From: Ga0077527 sp945862135 | GTDB lineage: Bacteria > Pseudomonadota > Gammaproteobacteria > Burkholderiales > SG8-41 | Reading direction: 5' to 3' | Length of the DNA: 64,000 bases | NCBI GenBank assembly: GCA_964203275.1 | Contig: CAXNMF010000002.1 | Location: forward strand, 248,001 to 312,000 | Shown: in pieces, positions 19,121 to 26,970 of the stretch | Numbering within the stretch: the first letter of the stretch is position 1 | Layout: every line of letters begins with the position of its first letter | The notes under the pieces: generated by a model | Told to the model about the DNA's origin: nothing | The model's database searches: none | The model's input: the letters and a program-made list of their open reading frames with translations, nothing else | Position numbers and translations under genes: made by a program

Positions 19121-19579
19121 TCAGGGCGTTTCCGCGTCTTCACCTGCCGGGCGTGGTCCCCACCTCAACCACACCCGCAATCGGCGAAAGTCATCGCCGT
19201 CGATGCCATTGGTTGTGATGACGACATGCTTGGTGCCGCCGCCATTCAAGCGAATATTCAACACGACAAGTCCGGGGCCGACGGTACTGCTGCCCAGAAG
19301 GCAAGCGTCATGCCATCGGCCATTACCAGTGCGTAGCTCAAGTGATTCGCGATCAGAAAATCGTAATGTCCTGACTGCACTCGGACCACGCAGAAGGGCG
19401 TGCCGGCTGATGTTCAGGACTGCGCTTGCAAGCACCGCAGCAGATACGATGCTGATCACCCACCAGGTCAACGGCAGCAATCCAAGCATGAACAAAGCAC
19501 CGCAATGCACTGCAGCGAGTAGCCATGCCAGTTGGTGTGAAGGCTGCAACTCAACGGTGAACAAGGTGGGTTTATCCAT
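19121..19579 (-). CDS. ygfX: YgfX/CptA-like membrane protein
   Basis: 152 residues starting MDKPTLFTVELQPSHQLAWL. Two adjacent hydrophobic segments (about residues 17-60) are followed by a soluble beta-rich domain (LRFSDRESLELRTGNGRWHDACLL) and a Trp-rich end RLRVWLRWGP. This is the YgfX pattern. In enterobacteria YgfX is inner-membrane and studied with SdhE and YgfZ; a toxin role has been proposed. It stands divergently next to ygfZ, which supports the call. No sdhE is nearby. An in-frame start 17 codons upstream is less likely because the family begins at this Met. Confidence 0.75.
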   Translation of the reverse strand: MDKPTLFTVELQPSHQLAWLLAAVHCGALFMLGLLPLTWWVISIVSAAVLASAVLNISRHALLRGPSAVRTLRFSDRESLELRTGNGRWHDACLLGSSTVGPGLVVLNIRLNGGGTKHVVITTNGIDGDDFRRLRVWLRWGPRPAGEDAETP

Positions 19580-19722
19580 GGCGTGTATTGCAACGAAATC
19601 GAGGATCAAATGCAATTGACAAAGCACCATATTAACCCTTTGTTTTTAATGCATTATTTTACATACACCAACAACGGCGCTATCATCGCCCGTTGTATGC
19701 ACACGTCAATTTGATACAGCCC

Positions 19723-20612
19723 ATGCCTGCAGCCTTACTTAATGGTTTTTCGTTACTGCGTTTCTCCGGGCCGGACTCGGCAACCTTCCTGCAGGGGCAG
19801 TTGACCTGCGACGTGCATGCGCTCAAACCGGGCGCCAGCAGCTACGGCGGTTATTGCACCCCCAAAGGGCGTCTACTGGCAACGTTCCTGCTCTGGCCGG
19901 ACGATTCCGGCTTTTACATGCTGCTGCCTGCCGCCATCGCAGAACCCATACGCAAGCGCTTGTCGATGTATATCCTGCGCTCCAAGGTCAAGGCGGAAGA
20001 CATGACTGCCGCACAGGCCTGCATCGGTATCTCCGGATCTGATACGGCATCGCAAGTTTCAGCGTTGGGTGGTGAGTTTCCGCAACGTCTTCATGGCGTG
20101 ACAACCGGAAAAGCCATCACAACAGTCGCGTTGCCCGGCAATCGTTGCCTGATGCTGATGCCCAAGGAGTCTGTGCAACTGCCGGCAGACAACGCCTCTT
20201 GGAATGCAGGTGATATCGCCTGCGGAATTCCATTCATTCTGCCTGCGACACAGGAAGAATTTGTTCCACAAATGGTCAACCTCGATCTCATCGGCGCGCT
20301 CAGTTATACCAAGGGTTGTTACCCGGGACAGGAAATCGTTGCCCGCACCCACTATCTCGGAAAGCTCAAACAACGCATGTTTCGCGCCGTCGTTGCCGGT
20401 TCGGCCGCACCCGGTGAGAAGCTTTATTGCGAGGATCTCGGTGATCAGGCCTCTGGAAAGATTGTGATCAGCAGCCCCTGACAGCAGACGGACATCACGA
20501 TGTACTTGCCGTGTTGCAGACTGCCTATGCGAATTCATCCGTTTATCATTGCGGATCATTGCTGGGTGCCATCCTTTCATTGAACCGAACTCCTTACCAG
20601 GTTGAATTGAAC
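19723..20612 (+). CDS. ygfZ: Folate-binding protein YgfZ (frameshifted near 20475)
   Basis: Tetrahydrofolate-binding protein related to the glycine cleavage T-protein that helps maintain certain Fe-S enzymes. The signature KGCYPGQE is present (TKGCYPGQEIVARTHYLG). After ASGKIVISSP the frame stops at a run of four C. Adding one C gives LTADGHHDVLAVLQTAYANS, a typical YgfZ C-terminus, in the next frame. That frame then runs without a stop into the DUF4936 protein, so the true end is uncertain and a second indel near 20608 is likely. The start at 19723 gives a short N-terminus; upstream starts in the same frame reach 19693. Confidence 0.82.
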
Positions 20613-20894
20613 ATGAACTGGTCCTATTACATCTATTACCGCGTTGATGCCGCCAAAGCCGGCGCCTGTGCCGTTGCTGTCGAATACCTGCTGGACGCCG
20701 TAAATAAAAAAACCGGCTTACAGGGCCGTGTCATGAAAAAGCGCAACGAACCGCTGTTGTGGATGGAAGTTTATGAAAATGTGACGGATGAAGCCGGTTT
20801 TGAATGGGAACTGGCCGAAGCGGTTGCCGGAAGCGGCATCAATAATCTGCTGCAACCGGGCAGCGGACGCCACACCGAATGCTTCAGCGAATAA
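20613..20894 (+). CDS. DUF4936 family protein
   Basis: 93 residues starting MNWSYYIYYRVDAAKAGACA. A ferredoxin-like small domain is suggested by the alternating pattern and by WMEVYENVTDEAGFEWEL. Proteins with this opening follow ygfZ in many betaproteobacteria and have no known function. The preceding frame is open into ygfZ because of the damage described there, so I set the start at the ATG that matches the family opening. Confidence 0.7.
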   Translation: MNWSYYIYYRVDAAKAGACAVAVEYLLDAVNKKTGLQGRVMKKRNEPLLWMEVYENVTDEAGFEWELAEAVAGSGINNLLQPGSGRHTECFSE

Positions 20895-20898
20895 AGGC

Positions 20899-21681
20899 AT
20901 GTGCCTGATCCTGTTCAGCTTCAGGGCGCATCGTCACTTTCCCCTCGTCGTCGCAGCAAACCGCGATGAGCACCACGACCGCCCCGCTGCTCCTGCGGCG
21001 TTCTGGGATGATCAGCCTGACATCTACGGCGGTCGCGACCTGGAAAAAGGCGGCACCTGGATGGGGCTGCATGCAGACGGGCGGTTTGCTGCAATCACCA
21101 ATTATCGCGAGGGCAAGCCGGGCGCCGCGGCGCCGCGCTCGCGCGGTGAACTGGTCAGTGGTTTTCTTGCCGGCAACGATGATGCAGGAGTGTTTTTTCG
21201 CAAGATGGCTGTCAACAATGCGCTCTATAACCCGTACAGCATGATCGCCGGTGATCTTCGGGGATTACAGTTCTTTTCAAACCGCATCGACGAACCGCAA
21301 ACCATCACGCCTGGGGTTCACGGCTTAAGCAATCATCTTCTCAATACGCCTTGGACCAAGGTTACCGCAGGTCGGCAAATCTTGAGTAACACTGTTGAAT
21401 TTGATGATCCCGACGCCATTGGTTCAGCCATGTTCGCCATGTTGGCCAATGACCGCCCGGCACCTGAAGCGGAACTGCCGGACACCGGCATTACCCGCCA
21501 GCGTGAGAAAGAACTGTCACCGCCCTTTATCCGCGGCGAACTCTATGGCACTCGCACCTCGACGGTGGTTCTGGTCAATGATGCGGGGGATGTATTTTTC
21601 CATGAGAAACGCTTCGGGCCCAACGGCACGCCCGCCGGCGAGAACGCGCGTGCATTCCGGCTTCAAAAAGCAGTTTCCTAG
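20899..21681 (+). CDS. TANGO2/NRDE family protein
   Basis: 260 residues. It opens MCLILFSF with Cys2 and has the family-defining NRDE at residues 21-24, then RPAAPAAFWDD, GGRDLEKGGTWMGL and TNYREG. The late YGTRTSTVVLVN and FFHEKRFGP are also typical. The fold is related to N-terminal-nucleophile hydrolases. Animal relatives (TANGO2/HRG-9) are linked to haem trafficking; a bacterial role is not settled. The start 20899 lies five bases after the DUF4936 stop, so ygfZ, DUF4936 and this gene read as one operon. Its stop overlaps the stop of the GNAT gene on the other strand. Confidence 0.87.
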   Translation: MCLILFSFRAHRHFPLVVAANRDEHHDRPAAPAAFWDDQPDIYGGRDLEKGGTWMGLHADGRFAAITNYREGKPGAAAPRSRGELVSGFLAGNDDAGVFFRKMAVNNALYNPYSMIAGDLRGLQFFSNRIDEPQTITPGVHGLSNHLLNTPWTKVTAGRQILSNTVEFDDPDAIGSAMFAMLANDRPAPEAELPDTGITRQREKELSPPFIRGELYGTRTSTVVLVNDAGDVFFHEKRFGPNGTPAGENARAFRLQKAVS

Positions 21682-22112
21682 AGCTTGAGTGACATTTGCC
21701 GATGCGGGATGCCGGCATCCTGGAATTCCTCGCCATGCGCGACAAATCCGTAACGCTGGTAAAAGCCGATGGCGTGCGTTTGTGCGTTGAGATTCACGGT
21801 GCGATCACCACGTTTCCTAGCGCAATCGATCAGAAATCCAAGAATGGTGCCGCCGACGCCACGACCACGCCATTCGCGCTTCACGGCCATGCGCCCGATA
21901 TATCCGTCAGGCAGCAAACGTCCGGTGCCGACTGCATGCCCTTCCATATCCTCAGCCAGCGCATGTAAAGAAACAACATCGAACTCGTCCCACTCCAGGA
22001 GCTCGGGCACCTGCTGTTCGATGATGAACACCATCCGTCGCAATTCCTGCAACGGCATTGCATCTGCAGTCCAGGATGCAATGCGCACATGGAATCGCGA
22101 GGTGGATGACAT
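21678..22112 (-). CDS. GNAT-family N-acetyltransferase
   Basis: 144 residues starting MSSTSRFHVRIASWTADAM. The acetyl-CoA loop is seen as RMAVKREWRGRGVGGTILG (the Q/RxxGxG/A pattern), followed by VNLNAQTHAIGFYQRYGFVAHGEEF. The pattern near the start (LRRMVFIIEQQVPELLEWDEFD) is that of ElaA/YjcF-like acetyltransferases. The acceptor is unknown. Its 3' end overlaps the TANGO2-like gene by four bases, tail to tail. Confidence 0.85.
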   Translation of the reverse strand: MSSTSRFHVRIASWTADAMPLQELRRMVFIIEQQVPELLEWDEFDVVSLHALAEDMEGHAVGTGRLLPDGYIGRMAVKREWRGRGVGGTILGFLIDCARKRGDRTVNLNAQTHAIGFYQRYGFVAHGEEFQDAGIPHRQMSLKL

Positions 22113-22161
22113 AACGACGATTATAATGTCCATACTCATCGTTAAGTCACATCAGCAATCC

Positions 22162-23334
22162 ATGGACAGCCTCTGGAATGAAGCCGCTGCACAGCGCCAC
22201 GCGACGCCACTTGCGTTGCGCGCCTATACTTCCCGGCTGATTGGCGGCAACCCGGATCTGGTATTGCGCGGCGGCGGCAACACATCGATGAAAACGCCGG
22301 ATACGTTGTACGTCAAAGGCACTGGCGCCGATCTGGCAACCGTAGGCGAAGGACATTTCATCGCCCTAGACAGGGAGCGGCTGCGTCGATTGCTTGATAA
22401 TCCACAGTTATCGGATGCAGAACGGATGCTCGGCGTCGATGGATGCAGAAAGGCTGCGCAATCAGCGAAACCGTCGATCGAAACCCTGATGCATGCGGCG
22501 CTGCCGTACTCCCATGTTGAGCATGCCCATGCCGATGCGGTACTGGCTGTCGCCAATGTCGAAAGCTGCGACGTCACCTGCAACGAAGTATTCGGTGAGC
22601 TGGCGCCCGTGGTGCCCTACCGGCATTCCGGAGCCGGGCTGGCGCTTGCGTGCAAGCAGGTTTTTGAGACCCGCGCGACCCACCGCAGCATCGGGCTGAT
22701 TCTTGCTTTTCACGGCGTTGTCGCCTTCGGTCATAGCGCCCGGGAGTCCTATGACAATCTGCTGCGCCTGGTGACGATGGCTGAAGACTGGCTGCGCAGT
22801 CGCAATGCGTGGAATCTTCCAGTTTCGAACAATGGCGATTTTGACGCTTCGATTGCGGCAGCCCTGCGTGATCAGGCTTCTGCTCTGGCCGGCTTCCCGT
22901 TGTCCATGCACATTGTCAGCACGCCGGAAACGCTCGCTTTTGCCCGACGTACCGAACTTGCAGATATCGCGCAACAGGGACCGCCGACGCCGCAGCACGC
23001 GATTTATACCAAACGACTGCCCTTGATCGACGGTGACATGCAGGCCTATGCAGCGCGCTACCGGATATATCTGCAGCAAACGCTTGGTGACTCAGCACAC
23101 GGCCTTGATGCCGCGCCGCGTATTGTGCTGGACCCGGAGTTTGGCTTGTGCGCTTTCGGCGTGAACGACTATTACGCAGGAATTGCCGCCGAGATTTACC
23201 GGCACGACATCGCCATCATCAGTCGCGCCAGTGCGCACGGCCGTTATCGCTCCGCATCCGCTGAAGACATTGCACGCGCCGAACTGGAATATGGCGGTTT
23301 CGAACAACGCGCGCGCCTTCAGCAACCGGCCTGA
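22162..23334 (+). CDS. Class II aldolase/adducin family protein, probable sugar-phosphate aldolase
   Basis: 390 residues, longer than simple class II aldolases (about 220) and matching the aldolase half of RhaD-type aldolase/short-chain-dehydrogenase fusions. GGGNTS (37-42) binds phosphate, Glu107 and HAH (121-123) are candidate metal/catalytic residues, and LAFHGVVAFG carries a further His. The dehydrogenase half is absent. It lies 34 bases upstream of mtnA on the same strand. Aldolases paired with mtnA cleave 5-methylthioribulose-1-phosphate in the dihydroxyacetone-phosphate shunt, so that is my favoured role, by context. ATG 22162 was chosen because the family alignment starts there. Confidence 0.8.
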   Translation: MDSLWNEAAAQRHATPLALRAYTSRLIGGNPDLVLRGGGNTSMKTPDTLYVKGTGADLATVGEGHFIALDRERLRRLLDNPQLSDAERMLGVDGCRKAAQSAKPSIETLMHAALPYSHVEHAHADAVLAVANVESCDVTCNEVFGELAPVVPYRHSGAGLALACKQVFETRATHRSIGLILAFHGVVAFGHSARESYDNLLRLVTMAEDWLRSRNAWNLPVSNNGDFDASIAAALRDQASALAGFPLSMHIVSTPETLAFARRTELADIAQQGPPTPQHAIYTKRLPLIDGDMQAYAARYRIYLQQTLGDSAHGLDAAPRIVLDPEFGLCAFGVNDYYAGIAAEIYRHDIAIISRASAHGRYRSASAEDIARAELEYGGFEQRARLQQPA

Positions 23335-23368
23335 ATTGATTTTCTGAAGTCATTTTCACGGAAATATA

Positions 23369-24412
23369 ATGTCCGCTTTTCACACCTTGCGCTGGATTGA
23401 GCATTCACTGGAACTACTGGACCAGCGCTGGCTTCCCGATCGTTGTGATTACCTGCGCTGCGACTCGGCGATGGCTGTCGCAAAGGCGATCCGCTCACTG
23501 GTGGTGCGCGGTGCTCCCGCGATTGGCTGCGCTGCGGCGTACGGCGTGGCGCTCGAAGCGCAGCGGCTGCGCGACGTTTCGCGCGAGCAATTCGATCAGG
23601 GAATGGTCGTTGCACTCAAGGTGTTGGCTGAAAGCCGCCCCACTGCGGTGAACCTCCAATGGGCACTGGAACGGATGGGAACAAGGTTGAAGGACCTCGC
23701 GGGCTCTGACAATGCTATTCAGGCGCGCAGTCTCCTGGATGCAGCCCGGCAGATTGCCACCGACGATGTGCAGATCAACCGTGCGCTCGGTGCCCATGGT
23801 GCGACGCTGCTACCGGCAACAGCCTGCGTGATGACGCATTGCAATGCCGGTGCCCTGGCGACTGTGGGACATGGCACGGCACTCGGCGTGATTCGTTCCG
23901 CCATCGAAGCCGGCAAACACATCGAAGTCATTGCCAATGAAACCCGGCCGTTTCTGCAAGGCGCGCGACTGACCGCATGGGAATTACAGCAGGATCGGAT
24001 TCCGGTGACGCTGATCGCCGACAGCGCCGCCGGATATCTGATGTGCACCCGGAAAATCGATGCGGTCATTGTCGGTGCAGACCGCGTGGCTGCGAATGGC
24101 GACGTCGCCAACAAGATTGGCACTTACATGATGGCGGTGCTGGCCAAACGGCACGGCATCCCGTTTTACGTCGCCTGCCCGCTGTCGACCATTGATCTTG
24201 AAACGCCTGAGGGCGGTGCCATTCCCATCGAGGAACGTTCCGTGGATGAGGTGGCCGGATATCGCGATCTGCGCTGGGCGCCGCAGGGCATCCGCATGGC
24301 CAATCCGGTATTTGACGTCACCCCGGCAGAACTGGTCAGCGCGCTGATTACCGAGAAAGGCGTCGTGCGGTCACCCGACCGCACGACGCTGCAGACTTTG
24401 CTGGCCGGCTGA
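23369..24412 (+). CDS. mtnA: S-methyl-5-thioribose-1-phosphate isomerase
   Basis: Isomerises 5-methylthioribose-1-phosphate to 5-methylthioribulose-1-phosphate in methylthioadenosine salvage. At 347 residues it has the normal length. VVRGAPAIGCAAAYG, the catalytic Cys in VMTHCNAGALATVGHGTA and the acidic VGADRVAANGDVANKIGTY distinguish it from eIF2B relatives. No mtnB, mtnC, mtnD or mtnK/mtnP is in the window. The partner next door is a class II aldolase, which suggests the DHAP shunt rather than full methionine regeneration. Confidence 0.95.
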   Translation: MSAFHTLRWIEHSLELLDQRWLPDRCDYLRCDSAMAVAKAIRSLVVRGAPAIGCAAAYGVALEAQRLRDVSREQFDQGMVVALKVLAESRPTAVNLQWALERMGTRLKDLAGSDNAIQARSLLDAARQIATDDVQINRALGAHGATLLPATACVMTHCNAGALATVGHGTALGVIRSAIEAGKHIEVIANETRPFLQGARLTAWELQQDRIPVTLIADSAAGYLMCTRKIDAVIVGADRVAANGDVANKIGTYMMAVLAKRHGIPFYVACPLSTIDLETPEGGAIPIEERSVDEVAGYRDLRWAPQGIRMANPVFDVTPAELVSALITEKGVVRSPDRTTLQTLLAG

Positions 24413-24427
24413 GCGCCGGCGCGGCCG

Positions 24428-25168
24428 TCAGATTGTCAGGCCGCCGTTGACTTCAATGACAGCGCCGTTGATGTAGCTGGCTTCGTCGGAGGCCAGGAAG
24501 GCAAAGGTGTTGGCGATTTCTTCCGGTTTACCCAGTCGGCCCATCGGGACCCGCTCTTCCAGTGCGTGAATGACTTTCTCGGGCACTGTGCTGATGATCG
24601 GGGTCGAGATGAAACCCGGACATACCGCATTGGAGCGAATGCCCTTGCGACCGAGCTCACGCGCCCAAGTCTTGGCCATGCCGATGACGCCGAACTTGGC
24701 GGCAGCATAGTTGGTCTGGCCGAAATTACCGTAGAGGCCGACAATGGATGAGGCATTGAGGATCACGCCCGATTGCTGCTCCAGCATCTTGTTGACGACC
24801 GCTTTGGTGCAGTTGTAGACACCCTTCAGATTGATGTCGATGACCCGGTCGAACTGCTCTTCGGTCATATTTTTGAGTTGCGCATCGGCTACGATGCCCG
24901 CGTTGTTGACCAGGCAATCAATTCGTCCCCATTTGTCCACCGTGGTCTTGACCAAGGCTTCCAGGGATTTCATGTCTCGTACGTCGGCAATCTGGCCGAT
25001 GGCGTCGCCGCCCACCGCTTTGCACTGCTGGACTGTCTCATCAATCCATTCCTGATTGATATCGCAGACCATGACTTTCGCGCCTTCGCGGGCGAATTTA
25101 ATCGCGGTGGCCTGTCCAATACCCCGTCCGGCGCCAGTGATGATGGCTACCTTGTCTTTGAGTCGCAT
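24428..25168 (-). CDS. fabG: FabG-type 3-oxoacyl reductase (short-chain dehydrogenase)
   Basis: NAD(P)H-dependent reductase of 3-oxoacyl-ACP or acetoacetyl-CoA. 246 residues with cofactor motif TGAGRGIG (11-18), NNAG (88-91), catalytic Ser at 140-141, Tyr154 and Lys158 (YAAAK). The C-terminus SYINGAVIEVNGGLTI is the FabG ending. It stands alone, away from the fab genes. A TGCACTGCAA element upstream (25210-25222) resembles PhaR/PhbF sites, so a PhaB-like role in PHA synthesis with phaC is possible. The substrate cannot be read from sequence. Confidence 0.88.
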   Translation of the reverse strand: MRLKDKVAIITGAGRGIGQATAIKFAREGAKVMVCDINQEWIDETVQQCKAVGGDAIGQIADVRDMKSLEALVKTTVDKWGRIDCLVNNAGIVADAQLKNMTEEQFDRVIDINLKGVYNCTKAVVNKMLEQQSGVILNASSIVGLYGNFGQTNYAAAKFGVIGMAKTWARELGRKGIRSNAVCPGFISTPIISTVPEKVIHALEERVPMGRLGKPEEIANTFAFLASDEASYINGAVIEVNGGLTI

Positions 25169-25209
25169 GCTTCGCCCCTTGTTATGGTTACTGCACTAAA
25201 TTACGGCAG

Positions 25210-25222
25210 TTGCAGTGCACAA
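25210..25222 (-). promoter_or_regulatory. Possible PhaR/PhbF-like operator upstream of fabG
   Basis: Minus strand TTGTGCACTGCAA, 42-54 bases before the fabG start. The core TGC-N3-GCAA matches the element bound by polyhydroxyalkanoate regulators in Burkholderiales. One site, by eye only. Confidence 0.35.
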
Positions 25223-25370
25223 TTTAGCCCATTTTGGCGCATCGCACAACGGACGCAGAGTATCGAATTAAAGTATTGATTATAAAGGAGTAAATGTTTA
25301 TCTGGCCATCTGGATAAAAGCGCTATATCGCAGTGCATGAATCATCAACAGAGAATCGCTAAGATACTGT

Positions 25371-25850
25371 TTACATTGATATATTTACAGAAGTTCCAAC
25401 GGTGATTCGTTCGAATAATTCGACAATATCCGTATTCCGCATGCGGATACAGCCTATGGAACCCGGTTGCCCCATTTGCACCGTTTCAGGGCTGCCATGA
25501 ATATAGATATAGCGGCGCATCGTATCGACATCACCGAGACGGTTAAAACCCACTTCTCGACCAGAAAGCCAAAGGATCCGCGTCAGGATCCAGTCCCGGT
25601 CAGGAAATAGTGCTGCCAGTTCGGGCGTGTAAATCTCTCCGGTTGGCCGGCGTCCGACAAACACAGTGTTTTCCGGAAGACCGGTGCCAATTTTGGCGCG
25701 GACGATATGCGCCCCTAATGGCGTGCAGTAGCTACCCGTAAGCTGACCAGGTCCGTTACGGGCACTGGAAATAGAATAGTTGCAGATTAACTTGCCTTGA
25801 AAATCAATTAAATCAAGTGTTTGTAAATATAAGTTAATGTTTATATTCAC
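25371..25850 (-). CDS. L,D-transpeptidase (YkuD) catalytic-domain protein without signal peptide
   Basis: 159 residues consisting almost only of a YkuD domain. His118-Gly119 and, twelve residues on, SIGCIRMRN with Ser131, Gly133, Cys134 and Arg136 form the catalytic signature. YkuD enzymes make 3-3 crosslinks or attach proteins to peptidoglycan in the periplasm, yet the N-terminus MNININLYLQTLDLIDFQGK is not a signal peptide and there is no membrane segment. The ATG overlaps the tadA stop by four bases. Export by another route, a missed start or a cytoplasmic role are all open. Confidence 0.85.
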   Translation of the reverse strand: MNININLYLQTLDLIDFQGKLICNYSISSARNGPGQLTGSYCTPLGAHIVRAKIGTGLPENTVFVGRRPTGEIYTPELAALFPDRDWILTRILWLSGREVGFNRLGDVDTMRRYIYIHGSPETVQMGQPGSIGCIRMRNTDIVELFERITVGTSVNISM

Positions 25851-26302
25851 GATTTATTGCGTCGGTCGGCGAAGAATTTTTGCAATAAAGTCACCGCGTC
25901 CTCAGCCAGAACAGCGCCAGTTACACTTGTATGGTGATTCAGTCGCTGCTCTGCAAACAGGTCGAGTACGCTCCCGCAGGCACCGGTTTTGAGGTCATTG
26001 GCTCCAAAAATCACCCGCCGAACCCGGGCATGCATGATCGCCCCGCTACACATGATGCAAGGTTCCAGGGTGACGTACAGATCACAGCCAGGCAGTCGGT
26101 AATTACCCAGTGTCCGACCAGCGTCACGAAGCGCCATGATTTCAGCATGCGCCGAAGGATCCATGCCGCTGATCGGCTGGTTGAAGCCTCGACCGACTAC
26201 GACGCCATCATGGACCACCACCGCCCCCACCGGAACCTCACCCGCAGCTGCCGCCTGTGTGGCAAGCGCCAGCGCCATCCGCATATAGTCGCTGTCGCTC
26301 AA
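25847..26302 (-). CDS. tadA: tRNA-specific adenosine deaminase
   Basis: Deaminates the wobble adenosine of tRNA-Arg(ACG) to inosine. 151 residues with the zinc site HAE (His52, Glu54) and PCIMC (Cys82, Cys85). GEVPVGAVVV and the C-terminal VTGAVLAEDAVTLLQKFFADRR are TadA features. It overlaps yffB at its 5' end and the L,D-transpeptidase at its 3' end, four bases each, so the three are translationally coupled. Confidence 0.95.
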   Translation of the reverse strand: MSDSDYMRMALALATQAAAAGEVPVGAVVVHDGVVVGRGFNQPISGMDPSAHAEIMALRDAGRTLGNYRLPGCDLYVTLEPCIMCSGAIMHARVRRVIFGANDLKTGACGSVLDLFAEQRLNHHTSVTGAVLAEDAVTLLQKFFADRRNKS

Positions 26303-26655
26303 CGCACTTTCCCGAGCGCTGACTGATAGGCATCAGGTTTGAATCCGAGTAGCCGGCTTTTTCCCATATCCAGCAGCGGACGCTTGATCATAGAAGGTTG
26401 TGCCAGCATCAAGGCAATTGCTTTGTCTTTGTTCAGACCGGCCTTGTCAGTGTCGGACAGCTTGCGGAATGTCGTCCCGGCACGGTTCAAAAGGCTCTCC
26501 CAGCCCAGTTCGTTGCACCATTGCTCCAGCACTGATGGCAGGATGCCGGACGTCTTGTAATCGTGAAAGGCGTAGGCGATACCATGACTGTCTAGCCAGG
26601 CCCGGGCTTTCTTGACCGTGTCGCAATTGCGTATGCCGTAAAGGGTGATCTGCAT
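26299..26655 (-). CDS. yffB: ArsC/Spx-family protein YffB
   Basis: 118 residues with a thioredoxin-like fold. It opens MQITLYGIRNCDTVKKARAWL, with a single active-site Cys11 (NCDT) and no CXXC. IKRPLLD and the C-terminal LLGFKPDAYQSALG match the YffB branch rather than true arsenate reductases. The function is not firmly known; glutathione-dependent thiol chemistry is proposed. First gene of the yffB-tadA-transpeptidase operon. Confidence 0.88.
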   Translation of the reverse strand: MQITLYGIRNCDTVKKARAWLDSHGIAYAFHDYKTSGILPSVLEQWCNELGWESLLNRAGTTFRKLSDTDKAGLNKDKAIALMLAQPSMIKRPLLDMGKSRLLGFKPDAYQSALGKVR

Positions 26656-26970
26656 CGCCGGAAACGTGCCGCGTGTTGAGGTGGTTTAGGCGTTGATTAT
26701 CTCATGAAGAAAATTCCCTCCGATTACCGAGGCGCGCTGACGTTGCGTTGCTCAAACGCCGGATTCATGAAGATCCGGTAAGTCAAACGTTTGAACAGCG
26801 GTGGAAAACCTGCGGTTTCCCGCCGATTCGTCCCGGAACGATTCGCTATTGTGCTCAGGGTAAGAAAACCGTTCGTCCGGTAGTCCCGCGGTCGGACAAA
26901 AAGGAGCCGGTCGCCCTAAAGAATTTCCGGATATTGCCGATTACCATTTATTTTGAGCTGGAGAAACGTC
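26656..26970. other. Intergenic region between divergent yffB and the ATPase gene
   Basis: 315 bases with no supported gene. A 78-codon open frame (26748-26984) runs into the ATPase start without a ribosome site or family-like sequence. Promoters for both flanking genes should lie here; I see no convincing -35/-10 pair or operator. Confidence 0.5.

Noticed and set aside
26820..26890. Possible cyclic-di-GMP (GEMM) riboswitch before the ATPase gene
   Set aside because: Considered because of the cyclic-di-GMP context, but the conserved GEMM core (CACGCACAGGG) and tetraloop/receptor are not present.
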